Source: Alloyangia pacifica
GTDB taxonomy: Bacteria; Pseudomonadota; Alphaproteobacteria; Rhodobacterales; Rhodobacteraceae
Assembly: GCF_020524285.1 (NCBI RefSeq)
Contig: NZ_JAIVKX010000010.1
Coordinates: 186,001-250,000, forward strand
Direction of reading: 5' to 3'
Length of the DNA stretch: 64,000 nt
The number at the start of each line of letters is the position of its first letter. Position 1 is the first letter of the stretch. Positions 1 through 8,097 of the stretch are shown here, piece by piece. The translations under genes and the position numbers were made by a program. The notes under the pieces were generated by a model. That model was not told the DNA's origin, did not search any database, and saw nothing but the letters and a program-made list of their open reading frames with translations.

Positions 1-1441
1 GCGCATTGACGAAGTAGAGGCTCTCGTCGACCCGCAGGGTGAGCACGCCGGGCAGGGTCTCGACGTCGTGGCGCAGCACATTGCGGAAGTGATGCGTGCC
101 CGGCACCAGCCCGACCTCGGCCACATGCGGCTTCGAGGTCTTGTAGAGATGCAGCAGGATCGACAGCAGCACGCCCGCCGAGACACCGACCTCGACCCCG
201 ACCAGCAGGGTCAGCACGATGGTGGCTGAGACGGCGGTGAAATCGACCTTGGAGTAGGTCCATGTCTTCTTGAGGATCGAGAAGTCGACGAGGCTCAGTA
301 CGGCGACGATGATCGTGGCGGCCAGCGTGGCTTTCGGCAGGAAGAACAGCAGCGGGGTCAGCACCAGCGTGGCGAGGCCGATGCCCACGGCGGTATAGGC
401 GCCCGCGGCGGGAGTCTCGGCCCCGGCGTCGAAGTTCACCACCGAGCGCGAGAAGCCGCCGGTCACCGGGAAGCCCCCCGAGAGCGCCGAGCCGATGTTC
501 GAGGCGCCGAGGCCGATCAGCTCCTGGTCGGGATCGATGCGCTGGCGGCGCTTCGCGGCGAGGGTCTGGGCGACCGAGACCGATTCCACGAAGCCGATGA
601 TCGAGATCAGGATCGCCGGCATCAGCAGCGTCTTCCACATCGACAGGTCAAAGGACGGGGCCGAGAACGGCGGCAGGCCCATGGGCACCTCGCCGACAAC
701 CTTCACGCCCATGTCATTCAGCCCCAGCCCCCAGGTCAGCAGGGTGGTCACCGCGACGGCGGCGACGGGACCGGCCTTGGCAAGGATGTCGGCCATGCGC
801 GGGCCGAGGCCCATGTTGCGCAGCAGCGGCTTCAGCCCCTTGCGCACCCAGAACAGGAAGGCGGTGGCGGCGACGCCGATGGCCAGGGTGATGACGTTGG
901 TCTCGGGCAGGTGGGCGATCAGCGAGGCGACGAGGTCGACCAGCGTGTGACCCTCGGCGCTGATGCCGAAGATATGCTTGAGCTGCGAGGCGGCGATCAG
1001 CACGCCCGAGGCGGTGATGAAGCCGGAAATCACCGGGTGGCTGAGGAAGTTCGCCAGGAAGCCGAGCCGCAGCACGCCGATGGCCACGAGGAAGACGCCG
1101 GAGATGAAGGCCAGCGTCACCGCGGCCAGCGCGATCTGTGCCGGATCGCTGAGGCCGAGCTGGCCAATCGCCGCGGCGGTCATCAGCGAGACGACAGCCA
1201 CCGGGCCCACGGCCAGTGCGCGGCTGGTACCGAAGATCGCATAGGCCACCAGCGGCAGGATCGATGCGTAGAGACCCATCTCGGCGGGCAGCCCGGCCAG
1301 CAGGGCATAGGCCAGCGACTGCGGGATCAGCATGATCGTCACGATGACGGCGGCCACGAGGTCCGACGTTGCCGTGTCGCGGTCGTAGCGGCGCGCCCAG
1401 TCGAGGATTGGCAGGTAGCGGGTCAGGCGGGGAAGTTGCAT
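1..1441 (-). CDS. SulP family anion permease (partial, cut by window start)
   Basis: Inner-membrane anion transporter of the SulP/SLC26 family, usually moving sulfate or related oxyanions. The start ATG is at 1441. The first 480 codons are present and the C-terminus lies outside the window. The N-terminal part has the typical hydrophobic signature (IPQSLAYALLAGLP near residues 40-55, then GPVAVVSLM), and FLSHPVISGFITASG is in the middle. The visible end (about residues 430-480) is the linker and first strand of a cytoplasmic STAS domain. An ATTC-N8-GAAT dyad lies about 60 bp upstream, and the next gene upstream is a sulfide oxidoreductase fusion with the same type of dyad. This suggests the permease moves a sulfur compound formed during sulfide oxidation; that role is inference. 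Confidence 0.93.
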   Translation of the reverse strand, partial: MQLPRLTRYLPILDWARRYDRDTATSDLVAAVIVTIMLIPQSLAYALLAGLPAEMGLYASILPLVAYAIFGTSRALAVGPVAVVSLMTAAAIGQLGLSDPAQIALAAVTLAFISGVFLVAIGVLRLGFLANFLSHPVISGFITASGVLIAASQLKHIFGISAEGHTLVDLVASLIAHLPETNVITLAIGVAATAFLFWVRKGLKPLLRNMGLGPRMADILAKAGPVAAVAVTTLLTWGLGLNDMGVKVVGEVPMGLPPFSAPSFDLSMWKTLLMPAILISIIGFVESVSVAQTLAAKRRQRIDPDQELIGLGASNIGSALSGGFPVTGGFSRSVVNFDAGAETPAAGAYTAVGIGLATLVLTPLLFFLPKATLAATIIVAVLSLVDFSILKKTWTYSKVDFTAVSATIVLTLLVGVEVGVSAGVLLSILLHLYKTSKPHVAEVGLVPGTHHFRNVLRHDVETLPGVLTLRVDESLYFVNA

Positions 1442-1499
1442 GGGGCAAGGTCCTGAGTTGCGCGGTCCCCGGGGAAAGTCGGGGATTTGAGGTCTATAT

Positions 1500-1515
1500 A
1501 TTCTGAAAATAGAAT
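1500..1515. promoter_or_regulatory. ATTC-N8-GAAT dyad, candidate SqrR/BigR-type operator of the SulP gene
   Basis: The sequence reads ATTC, then eight bases, then GAAT, in an AT-rich patch between the SQR-fusion stop and the SulP start. The inner bases extend the dyad to ATTCT/AGAAT. This is the consensus I recall for the persulfide-sensing ArsR-family repressors SqrR and BigR. A second copy with identical outer arms and spacing precedes the SQR fusion at 3314-3329. Confidence 0.6.
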
Positions 1516-1550
1516 TTGTGAAGGGCGAAACTCATGTTCCCTGCGATTCA

Positions 1551-1578
1551 GCATGGGCGGAACAATGTCCGCCCATGC
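1551..1578 (-). terminator. GC-rich hairpin after the SQR-fusion gene
   Basis: A perfect 11-bp stem (1551-1561 with 1568-1578) and a 6-base loop sit 24 bases after the stop codon of the SQR fusion and before the SulP operator. There is no clear U-tract on the minus strand, so it may attenuate or stabilise transcripts rather than act as a full Rho-independent terminator. Confidence 0.45.
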
Positions 1579-1601
1579 CTTTCATTTCCAGAAAAAGGTT
1601 T

Positions 1602-3275
1602 TCAGTACGCCGTGACAGGCTCGGGTTTGGCCATCCACTCCTTCCCGCGCAGCATGGCCTTCCAGTAGACCGGTGGCAGGACCTGCTCCTTGAGCAGCCA
1701 GGCGGCACGCGTCGGCTTGGTTCCGTCGATCAGCCATTTCGGGAAGCTTGGCAGCAGCGCCCCGCCGTAGCCGAACTCGGCGAGCACGATCTTGCCCCGT
1801 TCAACGGTCAGCGGGCAGGAACCGTAGCCGTTGTAGAGCGCGGCGGGCGACCTGCCGTCGATGTCCGCCGCCACGTTCTCGGCCACGACAGGAGCCTGCA
1901 TCCGCGCCGCCGCGGCGGTCTTGGCATTGGGCGCGTTCATAACGTCGCCGAGGCTCCAGATATTGTCGTAGCTCTTGTGGCGCAGGGTGCCCTGGTCGAC
2001 ATCCACCCAGCCCGCGGCATCGGCCAGCGGCGAGACCTTGATGAAGTCGGGCGCGACCTGCGGCGGGCAGACGTGCATCATGTCGAAGTCGACGGTCACC
2101 TCGGTCGCTTCGGTATCGGGCTTGGCGACCTTGAAGGTCGCCTTGCGGGCAGGGCCGTCGACCGCCACGAGGTTGTGGAAGAAGTTCAGCTTCGCGCGGT
2201 ATTTCTCGATGTAGCTTTCCAGCGCGGGAACGTAGTCCTTCACCCCGAAGAGCACTCCGCCGGCGTTCATGAACTCGATCTCGATGCGCGGCAGCACCCC
2301 GGTGCGGAACCAGTGATCGCCCGAAAGGTAGAGCGCCTTCTGCGGCGCGCCGGCGCATTTGATCGGCATCGGCGGCTGGGTGAAGACGGCGCGGCCGCTT
2401 TTCAGCCCTTTCACCAGCTCCCAGGTATACGGCGCGAGGTCGTAGCGGTAGTTCGAGGTGACGCCGTTCTTGCCCAGCGTCTCGACGAGCCCTTCGACCT
2501 TGTGCCAGTCGAGTTTCAGGCCGGGGCAGACGATCAGCCGGTCGTATTTCAGCACACGGCAGCCATCCAGGATTACGGCGTTGTCCGCGGGCTCGAAAGC
2601 GGCGACCGCGGCCTTGATCCAATGCACGCCGCGCGGGATCAGGCTGCCCATGGTGCGGGCGGTGGTCTGCGGTTCGAAGACGCCGCCGCCGACCATGGTC
2701 CAGCCCGGCTGGTAGTAGTGGATGTCGGCGGGGTCGAGCAGGGCGATGTTCAGCTCGGGCTTGCGCGCCTTGAGGCTCGCCGAGACGGCAATGCCCGCCG
2801 CGCCGCCGCCGACCACCACCACGTCGAACTTCGCATCGCCGGTGTCGGTCGGGGTCTTGCCGCCGTTGACGATGCGCCGGACGACGCCCGCCATGTCGTA
2901 GCCCGCCTGCTTGGTGGCTGCGAGGATATCTGCGGGCGGCAGGCCGCCGGCCTGGCTCAGCGACCAGAGCGTGGCCGAGCGCGTGCCGCTGCGGCAGTAG
3001 GCCAGCACCGGGCCCGGCAGCTCGCGCAGGGCCTTGCCGAAGGCCACGGCGTCGGCGTCCTGCACCTTGCCGGCGACGACGGGGATGTAGCGCGCCTCGA
3101 GCCCGGCCTGTTTCGCGGCGGCCTCGATCTCTTCGAAGTTCGGCTGATCCGCGCCCTCGCCGTCGGGCCGGTTGCAGATGATGGCGCGGTAGCCGGCCTC
3201 GGCGATCCCGGCCAGGTGTGCGGCGGTGATCTGCGGCGAGGCGGCGATGTCGTCGGTGATCTTGCGAATGTCCAC
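1602..3275 (-). CDS. DUF442 (beta-lactamase-hydrolase-like phosphatase fold) fused to sulfide:quinone oxidoreductase
   Basis: Two-domain, 557-residue protein predicted to oxidise sulfide and handle the resulting persulfide. Residues 1-140 are a DUF442/TIGR01244 domain with the Cys-loop YCRSGTRS at 93-100. Residues 150-557 are an FAD-dependent type II SQR-like oxidoreductase with the dinucleotide motif VVGGGAAG near 154-161, the KCAGAPQKALYL motif holding one redox Cys, and a second Cys in MHVCPPQ. The late motif reads GDVMNAPN, where human SQOR has GDC. The start chosen is GTG at 3275, with a good GGAGGA ribosome site at 3283-3288; an in-frame TTG at 3320 would overlap the operator. The gene is separated from SulP by a hairpin and an operator. 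Function is confident at family level; the catalytic Cys pairing is uncertain. Confidence 0.9.
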   Translation of the reverse strand: MDIRKITDDIAASPQITAAHLAGIAEAGYRAIICNRPDGEGADQPNFEEIEAAAKQAGLEARYIPVVAGKVQDADAVAFGKALRELPGPVLAYCRSGTRSATLWSLSQAGGLPPADILAATKQAGYDMAGVVRRIVNGGKTPTDTGDAKFDVVVVGGGAAGIAVSASLKARKPELNIALLDPADIHYYQPGWTMVGGGVFEPQTTARTMGSLIPRGVHWIKAAVAAFEPADNAVILDGCRVLKYDRLIVCPGLKLDWHKVEGLVETLGKNGVTSNYRYDLAPYTWELVKGLKSGRAVFTQPPMPIKCAGAPQKALYLSGDHWFRTGVLPRIEIEFMNAGGVLFGVKDYVPALESYIEKYRAKLNFFHNLVAVDGPARKATFKVAKPDTEATEVTVDFDMMHVCPPQVAPDFIKVSPLADAAGWVDVDQGTLRHKSYDNIWSLGDVMNAPNAKTAAAARMQAPVVAENVAADIDGRSPAALYNGYGSCPLTVERGKIVLAEFGYGGALLPSFPKWLIDGTKPTRAAWLLKEQVLPPVYWKAMLRGKEWMAKPEPVTAY

Positions 3276-3313
3276 GAGGTGTCCTCCCAACTCGATTCGC
3301 AAACAGCATACAC

Positions 3314-3329
3314 ATTCCAAAATGAGAAT
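3314..3329. promoter_or_regulatory. ATTC-N8-GAAT dyad, candidate SqrR/BigR-type operator of the SQR fusion
   Basis: ATTC and GAAT arms separated by exactly eight bases, about 40 bp upstream of the GTG start of the SQR fusion. It has the same arms and spacing as the site before the SulP gene. The position suits repression of the leftward promoter. No SqrR-like regulator gene is in the window. Confidence 0.62.
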
Positions 3330-3392
3330 GCATTTGGTTCGACGGGGGAGGGCCGATCACATTGTCGCAGGGTCAGCGCGATTGACTTGGGG

Positions 3393-3429
3393 CGCAAAAG
3401 AAAAACGCCGCCCCGAGGGACGGCGTTTT
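3393..3429 (-). terminator. Rho-independent terminator after rpmE
   Basis: A 9-bp stem (3402-3410 with 3421-3429) is followed on the minus strand by a T-rich run (TTTTTCTTTT). It closes the rplS-rpmE transcript. Its A/T flanks on both sides could also let it work for rightward transcripts. Confidence 0.85.
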
Positions 3430-3451
3430 CCGAAATCCGGAAGGGATGGGA

Positions 3452-3673
3452 TCAGAAGCCCAGGCCTTCGTATTTCTTCTTGAACTTCGACACGCGGCCG
3501 CCGGCGTCGAGCAGGCGCGACGAGCCACCGGTCCAGGCCGGGTGCACGGTCGGGTCGATGTCGAGCGACATCTGATCGCCTTCCTTGCCCCAGGTCGAAC
3601 GGGTCTGGTAGACGGTGCCGTCGGTCATCTTGACGTCGATGACGTGATAGTCGGGGTGGATGCCCTTTTTCAT
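3452..3673 (-). CDS. rpmE: 50S ribosomal protein L31
   Basis: Small protein of the large ribosomal subunit, 73 residues, beginning [10 protein letters not shown] and carrying the family motif HPAWTGG near residues 44-50. It has no cysteine at all, so it is the zinc-independent (C-minus) form. It follows rplS by 11 bases and is almost certainly co-transcribed with it. A strong terminator lies 20-60 bases downstream. The length is normal for the C-minus form in alphaproteobacteria. Confidence 0.97.
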   Translation of the reverse strand: MKKGIHPDYHVIDVKMTDGTVYQTRSTWGKEGDQMSLDIDPTVHPAWTGGSSRLLDAGGRVSKFKKKYEGLGF

Positions 3674-3684
3674 AACGGCTCTCC

Positions 3685-4068
3685 TTATGCGTCGGCGCCG
3701 GCGAGCGGCTTGTAGTTGGTCTGCTCTGCGATACGTGCGGATTTGCCGCGACGCGAACGCAGGTAGTACAGCTTGGCGCGACGGACTTTACCGCGGCGCA
3801 CCACCTCGATCGAGTCGATGTTGGTGGCATAGAGCGGGAAGACGCGCTCGACGCCCTCACCGAAGGAAATCTTGCGGACGGTGAACGAGCCGGCGATGCC
3901 CTTGCCGTTCTTACGGCTGATGCAGACGCCTTCGTAGTTCTGCACGCGGGTACGCGTACCTTCGGTCACCTTGTAGCCGACGCGCACGGTGTCGCCGGGC
4001 TTGAAGTCGGGGATGGTCTTCCCCAGGGCGGCAATTTGCTCCGCCTCGAGCTGTGCGATCAGATCCAT
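3685..4068 (-). CDS. rplS: 50S ribosomal protein L19
   Basis: Large-subunit protein at the interface with the 30S subunit, 127 residues. Recognisable stretches are [15 protein letters not shown] (residues 20-34), the core around [13 protein letters not shown], and [31 protein letters not shown]. The ATG at 4068 has GGAGAG at 4075-4080, which decides the start over longer in-frame extensions. It sits before rpmE and downstream of trmD, the conserved trmD-rplS order, but with a GNAT gene and a 273-base gap between. Confidence 0.97.
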   Translation of the reverse strand: MDLIAQLEAEQIAALGKTIPDFKPGDTVRVGYKVTEGTRTRVQNYEGVCISRKNGKGIAGSFTVRKISFGEGVERVFPLYATNIDSIEVVRRGKVRRAKLYYLRSRRGKSARIAEQTNYKPLAGADA

Positions 4069-4341
4069 CTGACGCTCTCCTATCTGCTCACGGTTTGTCC
4101 CGTGAAGGTGTCGCGTTCTCAGAGCTCCGTGTCTTCGACCGGGTCCGCCGCAGCGCCCGCCGGAGGTAACAACATCTTTGTCTTCTGGGTGGCCATAGGC
4201 CGCGTCCGTACCGCTCGGGCCGCGCCGAAGAAACGCGGGAGGCGGGAACGGACGAATCCACGAGCGCCCGAAGGACGTCGCGGATTGGCGCCGTATAGGC
4301 GGGGACAGCGCTTGGATCAAGTGAAAACGGGTGCGCCGAGC
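4069..4341. other. Intergenic leader upstream of rplS
   Basis: About 270 bases without a convincing gene. On the minus strand this is the leader of rplS and may hold its own promoter, or be the long untranslated link from the trmD-GNAT transcript. I could not identify a clear promoter, terminator or known ribosomal-protein leader structure. Confidence 0.5.
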
Positions 4342-4800
4342 TCAGAGCGTGCGCTTGAAGCCCAGGTGGCTCGCCTTGAAGCCGAGCCGCTCGTAGAAGC
4401 GATGCGCATCGGTGCGGCTGGCGTCGGAAGTCAGCTGCACCGTCGCGCATCCGCGGGCGCGGCACTCTTCGACCGCCCAGTCGATCATCTGGCTGCCCAG
4501 CCCGATACCGCGTGCCGGTGCCGCAACGCGCACGGCCTCGATCTGGCCGCGCAGCGCGCCCTTGCGCGACAGGCCGGCAATGAAGGTGAGCTGCAGCGTG
4601 CCGATGATCTCGCCATCACGCTCGGCGACCGCGAGGACCTGGTTCGGGTCCGCCTCAATCGCGCGAAAGGCATCGAGGTAGCTCGTGGCGAGAGGCTCCG
4701 AGAGATCCTCGCGCATGGCACCCAGCGGATCGTCCGCCAGCATTTCGACGATGATCCGGACGTCCGCCTCGGTGGCGCGGCGCAGGCTGATCCCGCTCAT
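4342..4800 (-). CDS. GNAT family N-acetyltransferase
   Basis: Cytoplasmic acetyl-CoA-dependent acetyltransferase of unknown substrate, 152 residues. The acetyl-CoA-binding motif A is present as RGIGLG at residues 97-102, with conserved RFYERLGF near 134-141. Its ATG overlaps the trmD stop codon (ATGA), so it is translationally coupled to trmD. The coupling may only reflect compact packing, but acetylation of a ribosomal or tRNA-related target is possible. Confidence 0.88.
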   Translation of the reverse strand: MSGISLRRATEADVRIIVEMLADDPLGAMREDLSEPLATSYLDAFRAIEADPNQVLAVAERDGEIIGTLQLTFIAGLSRKGALRGQIEAVRVAAPARGIGLGSQMIDWAVEECRARGCATVQLTSDASRTDAHRFYERLGFKASHLGFKRTL

Positions 4801-5603
4801 TTGCCGGACCCCTTTGCTGCCTCATGCGCGGCCCAGAGGTCGGGACGGCGGGTGCGGGTGATCTCTTCGGACTGTTCGCGGCGCCAGGCGTCGATCGCGG
4901 CGTGGTTGCCCGAGAGCAGCACGTCGGGGATGCGGTGGCCCTGCCATTCGGCGGGGCGGGTGTACTGAGGATGTTCGAGCAGGCCGTTGGAGAAACTCTC
5001 CTCCTCGGTCGAGGAGGCGTTGCCCAGTACGCCGGGGATCAGCCGGATGGTGGCGTCGAGCAGAATCTGCGCGGCGATCTCGCCGCCGGTGAGGACGAAA
5101 TCGCCGAGCGAGACCTCGATGATCTGGTAATGGTCGATGACCCGCTGGTCGAGCCCCTCGAAACGGCCGCATATCAGCGTGACCCCCGGCTCCTGCGCGA
5201 GGCGCTGCGCCATCTGCTGGTCGAAACGGCGGCCGCGCGGGCTGAGGTAGATCAGCGGGGCGCGAGCGGGCATGCGGGCGCGGGCGTGTGCGATGGCCTG
5301 GCCCATCACGTCGGGGCGTAGCACCATGCCGGCGCCGCCGCCGGCGGGGGTGTCGTCGACGTTGCGGTGCTTGCCCTCGCCGAACTCGCGCAGGGAGACG
5401 GTGTTGAGCTGCCAGAGCCCGTCCTGCAGGGCGCGGCCGGTGAGCGAATGGCCCAGCACGCCGGGGAAGGCGTCGGGCAGCAGGGTGATCACCTGCGCCT
5501 GGAAGGCGCGGGCGAGCTCCGGTGCCTCGCTCATCAGGTCCCGCGGTGTCAGGCTGGGACGGATGGTCTTGCGCCCCAGGGCGCGCTGCGGTGTGTCGGT
5601 CAT
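4797..5603 (-). CDS. trmD: tRNA (guanine-37-N1)-methyltransferase
   Basis: SPOUT-class enzyme that methylates G37 next to the anticodon using S-adenosylmethionine and prevents frameshifting. The 268-residue product has the conserved blocks GEGKHRNVDDTPAGGGAGM (residues 75-93), YLSPRGRRFDQ (119-129), ICGRFEGLDQRV (144-155) and the trefoil-knot segment LGDFVLTGGE (166-175). About 35 residues precede the usual VITLLPDAFPG start of the domain. The ATG at 5603 has AAGGA upstream, so the extension is probably real. It overlaps the following GNAT gene by four bases. Confidence 0.96.
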   Translation of the reverse strand: MTDTPQRALGRKTIRPSLTPRDLMSEAPELARAFQAQVITLLPDAFPGVLGHSLTGRALQDGLWQLNTVSLREFGEGKHRNVDDTPAGGGAGMVLRPDVMGQAIAHARARMPARAPLIYLSPRGRRFDQQMAQRLAQEPGVTLICGRFEGLDQRVIDHYQIIEVSLGDFVLTGGEIAAQILLDATIRLIPGVLGNASSTEEESFSNGLLEHPQYTRPAEWQGHRIPDVLLSGNHAAIDAWRREQSEEITRTRRPDLWAAHEAAKGSGK

Positions 5604-5726
5604 GGCAGGTGTCCTTCGCGCCCCTCACGGTCGCGCCCCCGTCTAGCGGCGGAGCGCGCCCGGCTCAAGCCATGGTATCGGCATCGCGGCGGAGCGCCGG
5701 AGCCGAGGTGTCGCCGGAGCGGAAGA

Positions 5727-6356
5727 TCAGGCCGAGCGGGCCATGGGCATGGGGGCGGTTGCCGCGGCATGCGCGGCGGCGATCTGGCGCACCCGGTCGT
5801 GCAGGTCCAGCACCATGTCCGGCAGGCGGAAACAGCGGGCGAGCCCGCCGGCACGCTCGGGTGTCGCCCGCAGTAGCATCGCCAGCAGCCAGAGCTCGGT
5901 CAGCCCGCGCGGGGACAGATCTGTGACGGTTCGCGCATGCTGGCAGGCGAGACCGCGTTCGAGAATGCGGCGGATTGCATGCTCGGGGCTTTCCGGCAGC
6001 GCGCCGCGCGGTGCCGGGCTGGTCAGCAGCCGCGCCAGTTCGGCGCGCATCTGGCGCAGGGGCGGCAGGGGCAACGGAGGGCGGCGCAGCGCGCGCCGGG
6101 TCAGCAGCACCGGCCGCGCCGCACGGAACCGGCGCAGCGCCGAGGTCGCGGCCAGCAGCGCCAGCAGCGCAAGGATCCAGAGCGCGGCAATCAGGTAGAG
6201 GGTGCCGTGCGGCAGCGCGGGTGCGGCTGCGGCGACGAGAACAGCGGCGCAGAGGGAAAGCAGGAGTGCCGGCGCATAGCGCGCCCGCAGGCCGAGCCGA
6301 ACTACCGAAAACACAACACCAAACCTCGGTTCAAAACACAGCATTAACCCTAACAT
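5727..6356 (-). CDS. Uncharacterised membrane protein between rimM and trmD
   Basis: I do not recognise this 209-residue protein. It has two hydrophobic segments near residues 28-50 and 53-72 (YAPALLLSLCAAVLVAAAA, then LYLIAALWILALLALLAAT), followed by an Arg/Pro-rich stretch and a soluble C-terminal half with helical character. The start may be an internal ATG or GTG within the first 20 codons. It lies in the direction of the ribosome operon between rimM and trmD, with gaps of about 135 and 123 bases. The codon pattern and absence of a better overlapping frame support a real gene. Confidence 0.6.
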   Translation of the reverse strand: MLGLMLCFEPRFGVVFSVVRLGLRARYAPALLLSLCAAVLVAAAAPALPHGTLYLIAALWILALLALLAATSALRRFRAARPVLLTRRALRRPPLPLPPLRQMRAELARLLTSPAPRGALPESPEHAIRRILERGLACQHARTVTDLSPRGLTELWLLAMLLRATPERAGGLARCFRLPDMVLDLHDRVRQIAAAHAAATAPMPMARSA

Positions 6357-6491
6357 AGGGCTGCCGAATTTTGGACAAAATTCACCAATCGCGCCTGCTT
6401 TTCACGTTTGGATGAACAATCGGCCGCGCGGCGTGACCTCGTTTCCGGTGAGCGCGGCAGTCTCAGCTTCCGGTTGTATCGTACGGGGAGT

Positions 6492-6998
6492 TTACGCAAG
6501 CAGCCCTTCGGGTGGATCGGCGATGATCCGTCCCGAGGCGAGGTCGACCGTCGGCACCACCTCGCGGGTGAAGGGCAGCAGCACGGTGGCCGAGGCGCCG
6601 GGCACGATCAGCTCGAGCAGGTCCGAGGCCCCGTGGTTGAGCACCGCCTTCACCTTGCCGATCTCGGCGCCGCCGGTGTCGAGCACGGTCAGCCCGATCA
6701 GGTCGGTGTAATAGTACTCGTCGTCGGGCAGGTCGGGCAGACGGTCGCGCGGTGCGAAGAGCTGCAGCCCCTTGAGGGCGTCGGCCTCCTCCTTGGTGCG
6801 CACACCCGAAAGCCGTGCCGCGAAGCCGCCCTTGAGCGGGCGGGTGATCTGCAGCTCGAAGCTGCGGCTGCCGTCCTCGGAGGTGAGCGGGGCGTAATCG
6901 GCAATCGCCTCGGGATCGGCGGTGTAGCTCTTCAGCCGGACCTCGCCATGCACGCCGAAGGCGCCACCCAGAACGCCGACACAGATCATCTCGTCCAC
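6492..6998 (-). CDS. rimM: Ribosome maturation factor RimM
   Basis: Assembly factor that binds S19 in the head of the 30S subunit and aids 16S rRNA processing. The 168 residues show the N-terminal RimM barrel ([21 protein letters not shown], residues 5-25) and a C-terminal PRC-barrel ([14 protein letters not shown] near 92-105, then [14 protein letters not shown]). Length is typical. It belongs to the rpsP-rimM-trmD-rplS set, but here a MipA-like porin separates it from rpsP and a membrane protein from trmD. Confidence 0.95.
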   Translation of the reverse strand: MDEMICVGVLGGAFGVHGEVRLKSYTADPEAIADYAPLTSEDGSRSFELQITRPLKGGFAARLSGVRTKEEADALKGLQLFAPRDRLPDLPDDEYYYTDLIGLTVLDTGGAEIGKVKAVLNHGASDLLELIVPGASATVLLPFTREVVPTVDLASGRIIADPPEGLLA

Positions 6999-7105
6999 TT
7001 TGATGCGCCTCCCGTCATTGCGCGTGCCGGATCCGTTGCGCGTCGCGCCGGCTCCGGTGAGGGCCGGGATAGCGCGACCGGGGCCGGATATGCAATCTCA
7101 GAAGG

Positions 7106-7960
7106 TCAGAAGCGCAGGTTGAAGACGCGGGTCACCCCGATGCGGAAGCGCCACTGGTCGTTGTCGCCGGTGTCGACGATCGGGCTGTCGGCGGCGTCGC
7201 CCTGCAGGTTGTCCCAGTTCAGCGCGCTTTCCACGCCCCAGAGATCGTTGATCTTGTAGCGCGCGCCGAGCTGGATGCCGGCGCTGATCAGCCCGCCGTC
7301 GGGGTCGTAGGCCGGCAGCTCCGGGGTTGCCTCGTCAGATTCGACCCCCGAATAGGTGTCGATGAACTCGTCGTTGGCCCAGATGAAGCGTGGGCCGACG
7401 GTCAGCCGCCAGCGGTCGTCCGGGCGGGCGACATAGTCGAGCCCGACCGCGCCGACGAGGCCCTCGTGGCCGCCGAAGCCGCGGCGGATGTCGGCAAAGG
7501 CCTCGTAGTTGGGGCCGGCGAAGCCGATGCCGAAGCCGAGCTCGTAGCTCGGGTCGACGTCATGCAGGCTTTCAAGGTCCGGGTCCTCGCTGGCGTCGCG
7601 CTCGCCAAGGTAGCGGAACGAGCCGTGCAGGTCCCAGCCGTAGTCCTCGGCCCAGGGGTCGTTGTCGCCGACCTCGGGCAGGCCGCGCAGGCGCAGGTGC
7701 TTGAACTGGAAGCCGATGTCCGGGCCGACGTCATACTCGTCGGAGCCGAAGAACTTCGGCTGGGTGGCCACGCCGCCACGCAGGGTGAAGGTGAAACTGT
7801 TGCCCGCGGACTGGGTCGAGGTGACCGGCAGCGTCGCGGCGGGGCCGTCGCTCAGGGTCTCCTGCGTCGCGAACTCCTGCGCGAGCGCAGGTCCGGCGCA
7901 GAGCGCGGCCGCAAGGCTCAGCGCAGCAGTCTTGGCAGCAAGGGGGCGGAGCAGCGGCAT
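7106..7960 (-). CDS. MipA/OmpV family outer-membrane protein
   Basis: Predicted beta-barrel outer-membrane protein of the MipA/OmpV family, whose E. coli member scaffolds murein enzymes. From ATG 7960 it is 284 residues and begins with a signal peptide (MPLLRPLAAKTAALSLAAAL, cleavage after GPALA). The mature part has alternating polar/aromatic strands and ends with the outer-membrane signature FNLRF, a terminal Phe. An upstream in-frame ATG at 7993 would put 11 residues before the signal peptide and is less likely. It sits between rpsP and rimM and is followed by 107 noncoding bases. Confidence 0.85.
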   Translation of the reverse strand: MPLLRPLAAKTAALSLAAALCAGPALAQEFATQETLSDGPAATLPVTSTQSAGNSFTFTLRGGVATQPKFFGSDEYDVGPDIGFQFKHLRLRGLPEVGDNDPWAEDYGWDLHGSFRYLGERDASEDPDLESLHDVDPSYELGFGIGFAGPNYEAFADIRRGFGGHEGLVGAVGLDYVARPDDRWRLTVGPRFIWANDEFIDTYSGVESDEATPELPAYDPDGGLISAGIQLGARYKINDLWGVESALNWDNLQGDAADSPIVDTGDNDQWRFRIGVTRVFNLRF

Positions 7961-8036
7961 GGCAGAAATCCCGGTGTTCGCAAGGCAATACATGGCTGAT
8001 GGTAGGCCGCGGATACAACTTATCCAAGCGTCAACG

Positions 8037-8072
8037 AAAAAGGGTGCGCAGGATTTCTCCCGCGCACCCCTT
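8037..8072 (-). terminator. Rho-independent terminator after rpsP
   Basis: An 8-bp GC stem (8042-8049 with 8062-8069) is followed on the minus strand by TTTTTCG. It marks the end of the ffh-to-rpsP transcript, so mipA and rimM are likely driven by another promoter. Confidence 0.8.
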
Positions 8073-8097
8073 ATTGTGGCTTTGATGCCGCGGAGGA

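Noticed and set aside
1518-3575. Long plus-strand reading frame opposite the SQR fusion
   Set aside because: It is antisense to a gene with clear family motifs, and its protein is Arg/Gly/His-rich with no domain, the normal shadow of high-GC coding DNA.
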